A stretch of DNA of 5,811 nt from Candidatus Sulfopaludibacter sp. SbA3 (lineage in GTDB: Bacteria > Acidobacteriota > Terriglobia > 2-12-FULL-54-10), in the NCBI GenBank assembly GCA_945865705.1, contig CAMBEY010000192.1:1-5811 (forward strand). The letters run 5' to 3'. The translations under genes were made by a program, and so were the position numbers. Shown here piece after piece: positions 5,612-5,811 of this stretch. Every line of letters begins with the position of its first letter. The first letter of the stretch is position 1. A model generated the notes under the pieces. The model was given only the letters and a program-made list of their open reading frames with translations, did not search any database and was not told where the DNA came from.

Positions 5612-5811
5612 TGCTTTATCTTCTTTGCCTGGGACAGCGACGGCAGTTTCACCGTAAAGGTACTCCCCTTCCCAACCCGGCTATCCACGCTGATCGAGCC
5701 CTTGTGTTGATCTACGATGGAATAGCAGATGGAAAGCCCGAGCCCAGTGCCCCTGCCAGCAGCTTTTGTGAAGAAAGGATCGAAGACCTTGCCGAGGTCT
5801 TCAGGAGCGAT
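5608..5811 (-). CDS. Sensor histidine kinase, C-terminal ATPase end (partial, cut by window edge)
   Basis: Only the last 67 residues are in the window. They hold the end of a HATPase_c domain: the F box in KVFDPFFTK, the G2 box GRGTGLGLSI, and the closing strands GSISVDSRVGKGSTFTVKLP, followed by a Lys-rich tail. The visible start, IAPEDL, is the usual sequence just after the G1 box, so the dimerisation/H box and sensor regions lie beyond 5811. The sequence style is that of NtrB/PAS-type kinases, though sensor content cannot be judged. Its TGA (5610-5608) overlaps the GTG of the receiver gene by 4 bp, defining a kinase-regulator pair. Confidence 0.93.
   Translation of the reverse strand: MAPEDLGKVFDPFFTKAAGRGTGLGLSICYSIVDQHKGSISVDSRVGKGSTFTVKLPSLSQAKKIKQ

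Noticed and set aside
1..5811. CRISPR array, tRNA/rRNA gene, insertion sequence or phage attachment site
   Set aside because: No regularly spaced repeats, RNA-gene signatures, transposase motifs or flanking terminal repeats were seen.

Overview
This window is bacterial: it carries a sigma-54 activator, a histidine kinase and receiver-domain proteins, in moderately GC-rich DNA. All recognisable genes lie on the minus strand. The phylum cannot be fixed from the sequence alone.

In the direction of transcription (high to low coordinates) the layout is as follows. (1) The C-terminal end of a sensor histidine kinase enters at 5811 and overlaps by 4 bp a single-domain response regulator (5189-5611). 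(2) A gap of about 370 bp follows, with no convincing gene. At its downstream edge is a perfect 8-bp inverted repeat (4812-4839) that embraces the likely ribosome binding site of the next gene and contains a TTGACA hexamer. (3) A second, tightly packed operon follows: a protein of unknown function (4166-4819), a three-domain NtrC-type sigma-54 activator (2733-4169), a small heat-shock protein of Hsp20/alpha-crystallin type (2222-2740) and a tandem-AAA+ unfoldase of the CDC48/p97/VAT family (108-2225). Every junction in this second operon is an overlap of 4 to 8 bp, so translation is probably coupled throughout.

The genes suggest signal-controlled protein quality control or assembly. The kinase and one or both receiver proteins would sense a cue, the sigma-54 activator would switch on target promoters, and the Hsp20 holdase and CDC48 unfoldase would manage a protein substrate. 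The Hsp20 has a Gly-rich amphipathic N-terminus followed by a 'GxYGFxxK..LGG..P.xEPFGN' block, which I associate with Hsp20 proteins in gas-vesicle (gvp) clusters. Such clusters can also carry NtrC-type regulators and kinases. No structural gvp gene is in the window, so this link is inference.

Two coding lesions stand out. The unknown gene has one in-frame amber codon (4361-4363), with clear coding sequence on both sides in the same frame. The CDC48 gene has an apparent one-base frameshift just before its C-terminus (around 152-155), and the adjacent frame supplies the expected ending up to a stop at 85-87. These are either sequence or assembly errors, or signs that the locus is decaying. The unknown protein may be a distant relative of the TraB/TIKI/ChaN-like superfamily (tentative).
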